Source: Bacteroidetes bacterium HLUCCA01 (lineage in GTDB: Bacteria; Bacteroidota; Rhodothermia; Balneolales; HLUCCA01). From it: a stretch of DNA of 64,000 bases. Positions 1-8,657 of this stretch are shown here, piece after piece. The first letter of the stretch is position 1; every line of letters starts with the position of its first letter. A program made the translations under genes and the position numbers. The notes under the pieces are model-generated. The model did no database searches, was not told the origin of the DNA, and worked only from the letters and a program-made list of their open reading frames with translations. Location: assembly GCA_001314545.1 (NCBI GenBank), contig LIHN01000001.1, positions 62,001 through 126,000 on the forward strand, in the 5' to 3' direction.

Positions 1-1
1 C

Positions 2-1387
2 AAAGGATGTGCATTTATCAATCATGAACGCCTGGAAACCCTTGGCTTCACGCAAGATAAAATTGATGCCATTGAGGCGGGGCTACCATCGGCCTTCGAG
101 ATCAAATTTGCATTCAATCAGTGGACTCTGGGCGAAGATTTCTGCAAAGACGTACTGGGTATGACGGACGCGCAGCTGGCCGACTGGAATTTCGATTTCC
201 TCAGGCATCTGGGCTTTACCCGCGCCGAGATTGAAGCCACCAACGATTATGTGTGCGGGACGATGACCGTTGAGGGTGCTCCGCACCTTAAGCAGGAGCA
301 TCTGCCTGTCTTCGATTGTGCCAACAAGTGTGGAAAGAAAGGAACCCGCTATATTTCCGCAGCCGGACACATCCGAATGATGGCGGCGGCCCAGCCCTTT
401 ATTTCCGGGGCCATCTCCAAGACCATCAACCTTCCCAATGAAGCTACAGTTGAGGATTTCAAAGAGGCATATCAGCTGAGCTGGGAACTCATGACCAAGG
501 CTAACGCCCTGTACCGGGATGGATCCAAACTAAGTCAGCCCCTTAACAGTACCTCCAGTATCATGGAAGTTGTTGAGGAGGAAACCGAGCACGAGGCTGA
601 TCCTCAGATGGCCGCCGCACAGGATGCCGTTGTCAAAACAGCTGAGCGTATCATTCATAAATACGTTGCAGAACGACAAAAACTTCCGACGCGCAGAGGA
701 GGGTACACGCAGAAAGCCAAAATTGGCGGACAAAGCGTCTACCTGCGTACCGGCGAATACAACAACGGACAGCTGGGCGAGATTTTCATCGATATGCACC
801 GTGAGGGAGCTGCTTTCCGAAGTCTGATGAACTGCTTTGCCATATCTATTTCACTGGGTCTGCAGCACGGAGTGCCGCTGGATGAATTTGTGGATGCCTT
901 TGTCTTTACCAAATTCGAACCAAGCGGAATGGTCAGCGGTAACCCCCACATCAAAATGACGACCTCCGTGATTGATTACATCTTCCGGGAGCTCGCCGTT
1001 ACGTATATGGGCAGACACGACCTGGCGCATGTTGGTCCGGAAGAAATTCTGCAGCGTACTCTCAGGCCAACGGATAACACCGAGAAACGTACCGATACAG
1101 CGGAAAAAGTGGCAGACACGCCCATTGCCAGCTTTGCCGTGAGCACCCCGAAGTCAACTCACGTTGAATCTGCTCCGGCTGCAAATCCAATCGTGGCGAA
1201 AGCTGATACGGCTGCAACGGCCGATGCTAAAACAGCTGAAATAGGTTCTTTTGAGCAGAAGTATACCCAGGCCCGACAAATGGGCTATACCGGGGACATC
1301 TGCAGTGATTGTGGCAGCATGACGCTGGTTCGCAATGGTACCTGCCTGAAATGCAATACCTGCGGTGCAACGAGCGGTTGCTCCTGA
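2..1387 (+). CDS. nrdJ: Vitamin B12-dependent (class II) ribonucleotide reductase, C-terminal part
   Basis: The 5' end lies outside the window: the frame is open from base 2, before the first in-window ATG at 161, and the upstream residues continue the same protein. The visible 460 or so residues match the C-terminal third of adenosylcobalamin-dependent ribonucleotide reductases, which reduce ribonucleotides to deoxyribonucleotides in the cytoplasm. Seen here are the conserved stretch around [15 protein letters not shown] and a variable Ala/Thr-rich linker. The end is a Cys-rich ribbon with three CxxC-type pairs closing in TSGCS. In this family such tails carry the cysteines that re-reduce the active site (established for the family). 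The gene ends at a strong bidirectional terminator. Its presence implies reliance on cobalamin for dNTP synthesis unless another class is encoded elsewhere. Confidence 0.93.
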   Translation, partial: KGCAFINHERLETLGFTQDKIDAIEAGLPSAFEIKFAFNQWTLGEDFCKDVLGMTDAQLADWNFDFLRHLGFTRAEIEATNDYVCGTMTVEGAPHLKQEHLPVFDCANKCGKKGTRYISAAGHIRMMAAAQPFISGAISKTINLPNEATVEDFKEAYQLSWELMTKANALYRDGSKLSQPLNSTSSIMEVVEEETEHEADPQMAAAQDAVVKTAERIIHKYVAERQKLPTRRGGYTQKAKIGGQSVYLRTGEYNNGQLGEIFIDMHREGAAFRSLMNCFAISISLGLQHGVPLDEFVDAFVFTKFEPSGMVSGNPHIKMTTSVIDYIFRELAVTYMGRHDLAHVGPEEILQRTLRPTDNTEKRTDTAEKVADTPIASFAVSTPKSTHVESAPAANPIVAKADTAATADAKTAEIGSFEQKYTQARQMGYTGDICSDCGSMTLVRNGTCLKCNTCGATSGCS

Positions 1388-1400
1388 CAGGAATAAAATA

Positions 1401-1437
1401 AAAAAGCCTGTGATTTCAGAAGTCACAGGCTTTTTTT
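1401..1437. terminator. Bidirectional intrinsic terminator between nrdJ and the M23 peptidase gene
   Basis: AAAAAGCCTGTGA (1401-1413) is complementary to TCACAGGCTTTTT (1423-1435) with a nine-base loop. It is flanked by an A-run on the left and a T-run on the right, so it can end transcripts on both strands. It sits between convergent nrdJ and the M23 peptidase gene. Confidence 0.9.
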
Positions 1438-1466
1438 ATGCCCGGCAGTTGGCTTATAAATCGGAT

Positions 1467-2432
1467 TTAATCCATAGACCGTTCGTTGGTATCAGCTATA
1501 CGTCGGAAAGCGATATACTCATCCGGGCTCAGGTCGGCAAACATATAGTACAACGGATCAACCGCCCGGCCATCGCGAATTATTTCATAGTGAAGGTGCG
1601 GTCCCTCAACAACGCCGGTATCACCCGTAAATCCAATTAGATCCCCGCGTTTAACCCTACGCCCGGTCCGTATCCCCGTCTCAAGACCTGAAAGGTGGGC
1701 GTACAGCGATTCATAACCGAATCCGTGATCAATCTTGATGGTAATACCGTAGGTCCCGTTCGTGCCCGCCATCGATATTACGCCATCACCCGTTGCATAA
1801 ATTGGCGTACCAATTCGAGCACGGAAGTCAATACCCTCGTGGGGTCTGCGGAACCGGTAGACCGGATGCATGCGCGGCCCGAACCCCGATGTAATGATGC
1901 TGTTTATAGGTCGTATAGCTGGGATATGCTGTAATTTCTGCTGATTTTCGTTATAGTAAGCCTTGATTTCCTCAAAGCTCAACTGCTGAATATTCACCCT
2001 TCGTTCAATACTCTCAAGGTTTCCCAGCGTCCATCGCAGAAGCTCAGAGGTGTCTGACTGATAGATATTCAATCCAGCGATGCGATCACTTCCCCCGGTA
2101 CCTGCCATGCGTTCATCCATGGAAATGGGATCAAGCCCGAGAACGGTTCGGTACAGCTCATTATCATTCGCAACCAATTGGTCAAGCTGCTCATCCAGCT
2201 GCAGTATGGTAGCGCGTGTGTGTCGTAGCTGGGAGGTTAACTCTCTGTTTTCGGCACGTAGTGCAATCTCCGAAGGGGTGCCGGCGTAATTAACAATCAT
2301 GGAAATGACTACGCCACTGATCACGATACCATACAACAGTAATTGCGAAACCGTATGAATCAATCGGTCAACTGCATCATACTGTACAGGTACGAATTTA
2401 CATTCGTCTTTATCGTAATAGTAATAACTCAA
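1467..2432 (-). CDS. M23 family murein endopeptidase (LytM domain), membrane-anchored
   Basis: This 321-residue protein has a short cytoplasmic N-terminus, one membrane segment at about residues 29-49, a helical coiled-coil-like region at about 55-170, and a C-terminal LytM/M23 domain. The zinc ligands of the family are visible: H198 and D202 in HEGID, and H281 in HLH, with H246 in YAHL. M23 enzymes cut peptide cross-links of peptidoglycan, or act as adaptors if degenerate; here the motif is intact, so an active periplasmic endopeptidase is likely. The layout resembles the MepM/NlpD-type or 'M23 with coiled coil' proteins common in Bacteroidota. It faces nrdJ across a shared terminator. Confidence 0.9.
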   Translation of the reverse strand: MSYYYYDKDECKFVPVQYDAVDRLIHTVSQLLLYGIVISGVVISMIVNYAGTPSEIALRAENRELTSQLRHTRATILQLDEQLDQLVANDNELYRTVLGLDPISMDERMAGTGGSDRIAGLNIYQSDTSELLRWTLGNLESIERRVNIQQLSFEEIKAYYNENQQKLQHIPAIRPINSIITSGFGPRMHPVYRFRRPHEGIDFRARIGTPIYATGDGVISMAGTNGTYGITIKIDHGFGYESLYAHLSGLETGIRTGRRVKRGDLIGFTGDTGVVEGPHLHYEIIRDGRAVDPLYYMFADLSPDEYIAFRRIADTNERSMD

Positions 2433-2500
2433 ATTCTGGCCCGACTGATTAAAGAAAAGTACTGACTAAAAAATATAAGAAAGTCTTAAGAATTCACAAA

Positions 2501-3529
2501 CTACTCAAAGTCACCCTCGAAGTAGTCGACTGCGCGGGAAATTTTATCCCGGTCTATATTCTTCCGGGCAATTTTCTGATTGATTTTTTCCTGTAATGCC
2601 CTGGCAGCGTCATACCCATAATGCTGCAGGAGATGATTCATCGCAATGACCTCAGCTATGACGGTGATGTTTTTGCCCGGGCTGATTGGCAATCGAATCA
2701 GAGGAACCTTCACATCCATTACCGATACAAATTCTTTATCCAGTCCTGTTCGGTTTACTTTGATGGATTTATCCCATAAATACAGATCAACGACAACTTC
2801 CAGCCGTTTCTGATAACGGACCGAACGGATACCGAACATAGACATCACGTCTACAATACCAAGACCCCGTATCTCCATGAAATGCTTGTTCATGTCGGTG
2901 GATGCAGCCAGTAAGATGTTGTTTTTTTTGGTCAGCACGACCACATCGTCGGAAACCAGCCGATGTCCCCGTTCTATAAGATCAAGAGCTACCTCACTTT
3001 TCCCGATGCCCGACTTACCCGTGATGAGTATACCGATTCCGTATACATCTACCATGGATCCGTGTACAATTGTCTGGGATGCGAACTGATCTTCCAGAAA
3101 ATCACGGAGAATAAACATAAACTTGGTAGTCTCGACCGGCGTTCGGAATACAGGAATGCGTTTCTCCTGGGCCAGCAGCAGCAGGTTATCGGGAAGGTTA
3201 TTCCCGCTTGTAAGGAAAATAACAGGAATTGTATAGTCCAAAATGGCTGAAAAGCGTTCCTGACGTTCTGCAGCCGTCATATTAGACAGGTACTCACACT
3301 CTGTATTCCCAAGGATTTGAATACGCTGGTACGAAAATAGTTTCAGATATCCAGCCAGCGCCAGTCCGGGACGATGCAGCTCCCGGTCTTCAACGTAACG
3401 TTCGGCACATTGCTCCGGCGCGGCACAGGAATCCAATTCTATCAAAACCACTTTCCTGAGGCTTTCTATGAGAAAATCAACGGAAATTCGTTCTTTTCGG
3501 GGTACGGGAGTGTGAGGACCTATGGGCAT
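2501..3529 (-). CDS. hprK: HPr kinase/phosphorylase
   Basis: The 342 residues show an N-terminal HprK domain and a C-terminal kinase domain. The P-loop GKSGIGKS is at residues 171-178, a conserved His is at about 156 just upstream, and the HprK signature IRGLGIVDV follows at about 238-247. In Firmicutes this bifunctional enzyme phosphorylates Ser46 of HPr. In Gram-negative bacteria it usually acts on an incomplete, regulatory phosphotransferase system. No ptsH or ptsI is visible in this window. The gene lies 5 bases downstream of hpf and is probably co-transcribed with it and the Xer recombinase gene. Confidence 0.93.
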   Translation of the reverse strand: MPIGPHTPVPRKERISVDFLIESLRKVVLIELDSCAAPEQCAERYVEDRELHRPGLALAGYLKLFSYQRIQILGNTECEYLSNMTAAERQERFSAILDYTIPVIFLTSGNNLPDNLLLLAQEKRIPVFRTPVETTKFMFILRDFLEDQFASQTIVHGSMVDVYGIGILITGKSGIGKSEVALDLIERGHRLVSDDVVVLTKKNNILLAASTDMNKHFMEIRGLGIVDVMSMFGIRSVRYQKRLEVVVDLYLWDKSIKVNRTGLDKEFVSVMDVKVPLIRLPISPGKNITVIAEVIAMNHLLQHYGYDAARALQEKINQKIARKNIDRDKISRAVDYFEGDFE

Positions 3530-3534
3530 GGCGA

Positions 3535-3831
3535 TTATTTATCGAATCGTTTTTCTTTGTATTTGATAAGCTGCCGTTTCATGTTATCAACAGCTTTGAG
3601 CATAGCCTGCTCGTATGTGGCGGCATTTTCGGTTGCATTCAGGGTTGTTTTGGCAACTTTTACGGTGAGTTCTACCTGCTGGGGATCGTCATGGTCGGGA
3701 TGCGGACTCACAATAATATCACAGTCAATAATTCCATCGTAAAATTTCTCCAGTTTCGTGGCTGCATCCACGCAATAAGCCTGGAGGCGGTCACTGGCAT
3801 TGAAATGTCGGGCGGTGAAACTGGTGTTCAT
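3535..3831 (-). CDS. hpf: Ribosome hibernation promoting factor, short form
   Basis: A 98-residue protein of the HPF/RaiA (YfiA) family, with the beta-alpha-beta-beta-beta-alpha pattern and a basic C-terminus (KRQLIKYKEKRFDK). It corresponds to the short form, without the C-terminal dimerisation domain of long HPF. The family binds the 30S subunit near the decoding site and stabilises inactive 100S ribosomes in stationary phase or starvation. It lies between the Xer recombinase gene and hprK, with gaps of 24 and 5 bases, so a three-gene transcript is likely. Confidence 0.9.
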   Translation of the reverse strand: MNTSFTARHFNASDRLQAYCVDAATKLEKFYDGIIDCDIIVSPHPDHDDPQQVELTVKVAKTTLNATENAATYEQAMLKAVDNMKRQLIKYKEKRFDK

Positions 3832-3855
3832 ACTATACTCCTTTTTTGAGGGTTC

Positions 3856-4776
3856 TCATTTATCGGCTCTGGGATGAGCCTGCTTGTAAATTTCTTTGAG
3901 TCGGCTGGCACTGGCCGATGTGTAGATCTGTGTGGAATTCAGACTTCGGTGACCCAGTAATTCTTTAATTACCCGGATATCCGCACCGTTGTCTAGTAAA
4001 TGTGTGGCAAAACTGTGGCGAAGTGCATGGGGTGATGCCTGACGGGCTTCCGTATGCTCAACCAGTTTTTTTTCAACGATACGTTGTACAGCCCGTGGAT
4101 AAATTCGCCTGCCTTTTATGGTGAGAAACAGCGCCCCGGGGTCGGAACCGGGGTCTGTGAGCAGGTACTCCCGCAGATTCAGGTGGCTGCGGAGCGCTTC
4201 ATCGGCTGCACTACCGAAGGGAACTATCCGCTCTCGCGATCCTTTGCCGAGAACCTTAATCTGGTGTTTGTCAAGGTCCAGGTGGTCGGTGTTTAAGCCG
4301 GTTAGTTCTCTGAGCCGGATACCGGTTGCGTAAAACAACTCCATGATTGCTGAGGCCTGTACTTGCCATGCGTGGTCCCTGTCGCCGGCAGGTTCAGGCT
4401 GAGCCTGATTCAGCGCGGTTCCCAATTGTGTTGCATCCACCGTCTTTGGAAGCCGTCGTTCGGGTTTGGGACTAACCAGGTGGACAGCCGGGTTGGTAGT
4501 ATTCAGGCCTCGTTTGTGAAGAAAACGAAAAAATGAGCGTACGCAGGCAATCTTGCGTTGCAGCGTACTGCGTGACACTGCGCTGGCGCTCAGACCCGAA
4601 AGCCAGGCGCGCAGTTGCATTCGGGTGATATCCGTGATTTCAGTCTCAGAAGGGAAGGTTTCTGCCAGAAATTCACACAGTTGTTGCAGATCTGTATTGT
4701 AGGCCTTTATCGTGTGTACCGAGGCATTTTTTTCAATACTCAGGTAGCGCAGGTATGTCTGAATTGCTTCCTTCAT
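3856..4776 (-). CDS. Tyrosine recombinase of the XerC/XerD family
   Basis: 306 residues, with an N-terminal SAM-like core-binding domain (about 1-90) and a C-terminal catalytic domain. The catalytic set is complete: R154, K178, H250, R253, H276 and the nucleophile Y285. Length and motifs fit the chromosomal XerC/D resolvases that resolve chromosome dimers at dif; no phage or integron context is visible. Sequence alone does not say whether it is XerC or XerD. It heads the leftward set with hpf and hprK, an arrangement (Xer recombinase next to HPF) that I recall as frequent in Bacteroidota. Confidence 0.92.
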   Translation of the reverse strand: MKEAIQTYLRYLSIEKNASVHTIKAYNTDLQQLCEFLAETFPSETEITDITRMQLRAWLSGLSASAVSRSTLQRKIACVRSFFRFLHKRGLNTTNPAVHLVSPKPERRLPKTVDATQLGTALNQAQPEPAGDRDHAWQVQASAIMELFYATGIRLRELTGLNTDHLDLDKHQIKVLGKGSRERIVPFGSAADEALRSHLNLREYLLTDPGSDPGALFLTIKGRRIYPRAVQRIVEKKLVEHTEARQASPHALRHSFATHLLDNGADIRVIKELLGHRSLNSTQIYTSASASRLKEIYKQAHPRADK

Positions 4777-4825
4777 CTATTCAAATATGGCGGTTTGCCG
4801 GATAAAAGGAAACCATTAAATGGTA

Positions 4826-6016
4826 CTATTTTGGCTGAATGTTCCGACCTTTCCATGAAACGTTTCTGCGCATGATATAGTCTGATAGTACGGTGATGCC
4901 CAGTCGCTGAAACCACAGCACGCCGAGCATATGCAACAGTCCGTAAACCGGGTTCCATCCATTACTGAGGTCAACGGCAAGTCGCTGTAAATGAACCAGG
5001 ATGATTGCCGTGAAACTGACCAGAAGCAAGGCCTCATTTCCATGCATCAAAGCGATGATGAAGCCGGCGAAGGGGAGAATGAAAACCACAATATGAAGCA
5101 ATGCGGCAGCACAGAAAAGTCCCAGATTGTTGCCGAAACCGGCCAGGAAATTTTTCCGGAAACCCTGGCGGATTTCATGGTGGTTGGTGTACATACGGCA
5201 ATGTACCTGATGGTTGCCACGATACATTCCTATTGTAAAACCCTGTTTTTTTAAAGTTTTTGCCAGCTCAACATCTTCAACCACGCGGTCTTTCACAGCG
5301 CTGTGTCCTCCAATAGCTGTATATACATCCTTTCTGAAGGCAATGCATTGTCCGCAGGCTGCAGCAAACGCGGTTTTGAAGTAAGCCCGGAAAACAGGAG
5401 GTATCCATCGGGGATCGCGTCGGACATAGTCAGCCGGCAGCATGGTTGTAAGGGTGAAATAAACCAGCGGTACTACCACTTTTTCCCAAAAACCAACCAG
5501 CCGCTGCTGTGGCCATACAGTCAGTGCATCCAGGTTGTCACGGTACAGGTTATTCACGATGCGTGTTACGGCAGTGGTCTCCAGCCACACGTCCGCATCA
5601 ATGAAAATCAGCACTTCCCCATCGGCCGCCTCGCCCAGCTGCTGACAAGCCCTGGGTTTTCCAAGCCAGCCCTCAGCCGGACCCTTTCCTTGCAGTACAC
5701 GCAGCCGGGATTCATTTTCCGTCATCTGCCGCAGAATTGACGGTGTTTCATCCTCTGACTGATCGTCAAGAACCACGATTTCAACAGGATGGTAACTCTG
5801 TTTCAGGCATGATGAAATACAACGACCAATAACGCCGGCCTCGTTGCGGGCGGGAACCAAAATACTGACCTTCGGTCGCGCAGATCCGGCAGGAGATACT
5901 AACCCATCATGAATCCTGTTAAAAGTAAGCAGGTTGCGGAAAAGTATCACCGCTGTTGCCGACAGAAATACCACGGAAAACAGCAGTGTGTAGAACAAAA
6001 TAAGATGGATGGTCAC
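4826..6016 (-). CDS. Family 2 glycosyltransferase, CruC-like (probable carotenoid glycosyltransferase)
   Basis: This 396-residue protein has an N-terminal membrane helix (about 5-28), a GT-A domain and a hydrophobic C-terminal part. The GT-A domain opens with SILVPARNEA and contains the metal-binding FIDADVW and the VVEDVELAK acid region; the C-terminal part has two or three further helices. This architecture is that of membrane-bound GT2 enzymes such as the chlorobactene glucosyltransferase CruC and the staphylococcal CrtQ. It is divergent from crtC, with only 134 bases between them, and a PlsC-type acyltransferase lies just beyond. That makes glucosylation of a 1'-hydroxylated carotenoid the best guess. 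The family call is firm; the substrate is inferred from neighbours. Confidence 0.8.
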   Translation of the reverse strand: MTIHLILFYTLLFSVVFLSATAVILFRNLLTFNRIHDGLVSPAGSARPKVSILVPARNEAGVIGRCISSCLKQSYHPVEIVVLDDQSEDETPSILRQMTENESRLRVLQGKGPAEGWLGKPRACQQLGEAADGEVLIFIDADVWLETTAVTRIVNNLYRDNLDALTVWPQQRLVGFWEKVVVPLVYFTLTTMLPADYVRRDPRWIPPVFRAYFKTAFAAACGQCIAFRKDVYTAIGGHSAVKDRVVEDVELAKTLKKQGFTIGMYRGNHQVHCRMYTNHHEIRQGFRKNFLAGFGNNLGLFCAAALLHIVVFILPFAGFIIALMHGNEALLLVSFTAIILVHLQRLAVDLSNGWNPVYGLLHMLGVLWFQRLGITVLSDYIMRRNVSWKGRNIQPK

Positions 6017-6150
6017 CGGAAAGCAGGTTTGGAAGCGGTTGTTTGATCTGGAAACACCAACTTCACAGGAATCATTCTGGGGTATATGACAGCGAATATA
6101 CCGCTTAAAATGCTTACAACAGAAACGACTATCGTTGTATATTTACACCC

Positions 6151-7254
6151 ATGAATTTAACTGCTTCCATAGATGAGGATATCTCCACCTCCAAGCCCGA
6201 TACCGGCAGTTATGAGTGGTGGTATTTTGATGCAAGAGACCATAATGGGGAATACCAGATTGTCGTAATTTTTTACGAGGGATGCCCGTTTTCAAGCCGA
6301 TATATATCCCAGCAGGATTTCAATCCCGGCCATGTCAAATCCAAGGCCTCTCAGTATCCCGCCGTGAGTATTTCCCTGTACAAAAACGGTAAAACGATTT
6401 ACTATTCCATGTCTGAATACGCCCCTTCGGATGCGACCTTCAGCCGCAATGGAATTTCCCTTCGCATAGCAGAACACACGCTGGAGGGATTCATCGATGA
6501 GAACGATCGCCTGGTCTATGCCCTGCGTCTGAACGAAGAGCTGCCCGGCGGCGACAGAATATCCGGGATGTTACGTTTCAGCTCGCCCAAACCCAACAAG
6601 AACCTTTGGAAAAATCTTGACAGAAGTCAGGCCGGAGACGCTGCCCACCAATGGAATCTGGTACAACCCCTCGCACAGGTGAAAGGAGTCCTGTCTGTTT
6701 CCAAAAAAGATAGCTTTGAAAAACCGGTCATCTTTGAAGGAACCGGCTACCACGATCACAATATTGGTCGTGAACCCATGCGGAAATCCTTTGTCGACTG
6801 GTATTGGGGACGTATCCATTTCAATGAATTCACCATGGTTTATTACGTAATGAACCAGCACAAAGGAAAAGATTACGGCGCCTGGCTGATCTCCGTAGAC
6901 AACCAACAGATTCTTGATGTGAGCACATCAGTACGAATTGATGGTATGAATGTAAATGGATTCGGACTTTCATCGGCCAGAAGGCTGGAGTTTGCCTTTA
7001 AAGAGCGTGAAATCACGGTACTATGTAACCAAATTCTGGATAACGGTCCGTTTTATATGCGATTCCGGTCTGAGGCACGTATGCAGGGTGGCGACCATCT
7101 GGAAGAAAAAAGCTTCGGGATTTCCGAGTATATCCACCCCGATCGTATCCATTGGCGAATATTCTGGCCCATGGTTCACATGCGGTATCGTTTTGCCTAC
7201 GATAAACCCCACTGGGTGCAACGCTCGCCTATGATGTACCGCTGGACCTGGTAG
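6151..7254 (+). CDS. crtC: Carotenoid 1,2-hydratase
   Basis: The 367 residues match the CrtC (hydroxyneurosporene synthase) family along their length. Visible are the N-terminal YEWWYFDA, the central HQWNLVQP, and the conserved GTGYHDHNIG followed by WYWGRI. CrtC adds water across the terminal C1-C2 double bond of acyclic carotenoid ends, making a tertiary alcohol. In green sulfur bacteria this alcohol is then glucosylated by CruC and acylated by CruD. Both partner types are adjacent here. No signal peptide is evident. Start at 6151 fits the family N-terminus; the AT-rich leader has no strong Shine-Dalgarno site. Confidence 0.9.
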   Translation: MNLTASIDEDISTSKPDTGSYEWWYFDARDHNGEYQIVVIFYEGCPFSSRYISQQDFNPGHVKSKASQYPAVSISLYKNGKTIYYSMSEYAPSDATFSRNGISLRIAEHTLEGFIDENDRLVYALRLNEELPGGDRISGMLRFSSPKPNKNLWKNLDRSQAGDAAHQWNLVQPLAQVKGVLSVSKKDSFEKPVIFEGTGYHDHNIGREPMRKSFVDWYWGRIHFNEFTMVYYVMNQHKGKDYGAWLISVDNQQILDVSTSVRIDGMNVNGFGLSSARRLEFAFKEREITVLCNQILDNGPFYMRFRSEARMQGGDHLEEKSFGISEYIHPDRIHWRIFWPMVHMRYRFAYDKPHWVQRSPMMYRWTW

Positions 7255-7277
7255 TTCCCTGTTCACACTTTGTGATT

Positions 7278-7979
7278 CTACACAAGGCGTTTGTATCCAT
7301 GATGATCGCTTAAACTGTCATGGCGGACCTGATCCAGGAGTTTATTCATTTCGTAAGCAATCGATTCGGTCTTTTCTTTAGTAGTTATCCCCGTTGGCGA
7401 ACACGGTTTACCCGTGCGGATAAACAACGCAGGTTTACTACTTTTGCGATGGGAAATGAACAGAGCAACCGGAATAAGCAAGGAGCCGGGGGCCTGCTGC
7501 GATATTCGAAGAAATCCGCTTTCTATCTCAATGGGTAAGGCCGGATTGGTAATTTTTCCTTCCGGGTACAAATACAGGCTGGTTCCGGATTCTCGCAGCC
7601 ATTGTGAGGCCAACGTGAGTGTATACAACGCGGAACGGGGGTTCACCCGATTCACTGACATGGCACCAATCCTGGAGAAAAAGGGGAATTGACGCATTTG
7701 CTTGTCTTCCATGATGGCACGAGCCCGTTGTCTGAATACAAATTCATTGAGCAACAACGGAATCAGACCATCCCACCAGCTATGGTGATTCAGAACAAAA
7801 AGGACAGATTGATTGCGGTCAACGGCATGATCCTGCTGCAAAAAAACTCCCTCGAACCGACGTTTGCATAAAAACCAGGTATACCACTTGAAAAACCAGA
7901 TCACCACAGGACTTTCCCGTGCCGGGATAAAATCAGCAGGAGCGCCGGATGGTTTCTGTATATTCTGTTGTTTGTTCAC
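7278..7979 (-). CDS. PlsC-type (1-acyl-glycerol-3-phosphate) acyltransferase, CruD-like
   Basis: About 233 residues from the GTG at 7979. A longer frame opens at 8081, but that would run 77 bases into the divergent O-methyltransferase gene and adds poorly conserved residues. The start is therefore uncertain. The acyltransferase motifs are present: NHHSWWD (HX4D, catalytic), the middle motif around INRV-type residues, and YPEGK as the FPEGTR block. A hydrophobic segment lies near the N-terminus (VVIWFFKWYTWFL). The family transfers acyl chains from acyl-CoA or acyl-ACP to hydroxyl groups. Next to crtC and a CruC-like gene it is a candidate for the CruD role of acylating a carotenoid glucoside, but a phospholipid role cannot be excluded. 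Confidence 0.8.
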   Translation of the reverse strand: MNKQQNIQKPSGAPADFIPARESPVVIWFFKWYTWFLCKRRFEGVFLQQDHAVDRNQSVLFVLNHHSWWDGLIPLLLNEFVFRQRARAIMEDKQMRQFPFFSRIGAMSVNRVNPRSALYTLTLASQWLRESGTSLYLYPEGKITNPALPIEIESGFLRISQQAPGSLLIPVALFISHRKSSKPALFIRTGKPCSPTGITTKEKTESIAYEMNKLLDQVRHDSLSDHHGYKRLV

Positions 7980-8004
7980 CTGATGGATTTTATTACTTAT
8001 TGCG

Positions 8005-8655
8005 ATGCGGAAACTTACGCTGATTAATCCTGAAATAGAAAAATACGCTGAAGAACACTGTTCATGGTCTGAAGATTCCATAGCACAATCTGTACGCCGG
8101 GATACCGATGCATCTCTGAACTATGCTGATATGCTCAGTGGCGACCAGGTTACGGGCCTTCTACGCATGCTCATGCTAGCAAAATCGGCAAAACAGGTTG
8201 TTGAAGTCGGATTATTCACCGGGTATGCTACCAATGCGATGCTTTCGGCTCTTCCGCCCGACGGTCAGCTCACTGCACTGGAAATGAACCAGCGATACCT
8301 GGATCTGGCCGTCAAAAACCTGCAAACCCACCCCCGGTATAACTTGCTGCAGATTGTGCCCGGAAACGCAAGGGAAACCATCAAATCGCTGCCTGAAAAC
8401 CTGGATCTTGTTTTTCTGGATGCCGATAAAGAATATTATCCTCAGTATTATCAGGAAATTATTCCCAGGCTCACTACAGGAGGGTTTCTGGTAATCGATA
8501 ATGTTTTCTGGTACGGAGGCATACTTTCGGAAGATAAAGACCGGAAATCTCAGGCCATCCACACGCTGAATGAAACTATTCGTAACGATGAGCGTGTGGA
8601 ATCGGTGATGTTGACAATCCGCGATGGTCTTACTGTTGTGCGAAAGCTACGCTAG
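8005..8655 (+). CDS. SAM-dependent O-methyltransferase (CCoAOMT-like, class I fold)
   Basis: 216 residues with the class I methyltransferase core: motif I VVEVGLFTGYAT, an acidic residue after beta-2 (LTALEMN), and the metal/substrate motif DLVFLDADKEYYPQYY followed by GGFLVIDNVFWYGG. These are typical of the caffeoyl-CoA O-methyltransferase/COMT-like family (bacterial Methyltransf_24 relatives), which methylate catechol-type or other vicinal hydroxyls with a divalent metal. The real substrate is unknown. The gene starts 25 bases from the divergent acyltransferase start and ends 2 bases before the stop of the convergent YdjM-like gene. An unusual carotenoid or lipid modification role is possible but unsupported. 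Confidence 0.85.
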   Translation: MRKLTLINPEIEKYAEEHCSWSEDSIAQSVRRDTDASLNYADMLSGDQVTGLLRMLMLAKSAKQVVEVGLFTGYATNAMLSALPPDGQLTALEMNQRYLDLAVKNLQTHPRYNLLQIVPGNARETIKSLPENLDLVFLDADKEYYPQYYQEIIPRLTTGGFLVIDNVFWYGGILSEDKDRKSQAIHTLNETIRNDERVESVMLTIRDGLTVVRKLR

Positions 8656-8657
8656 GT

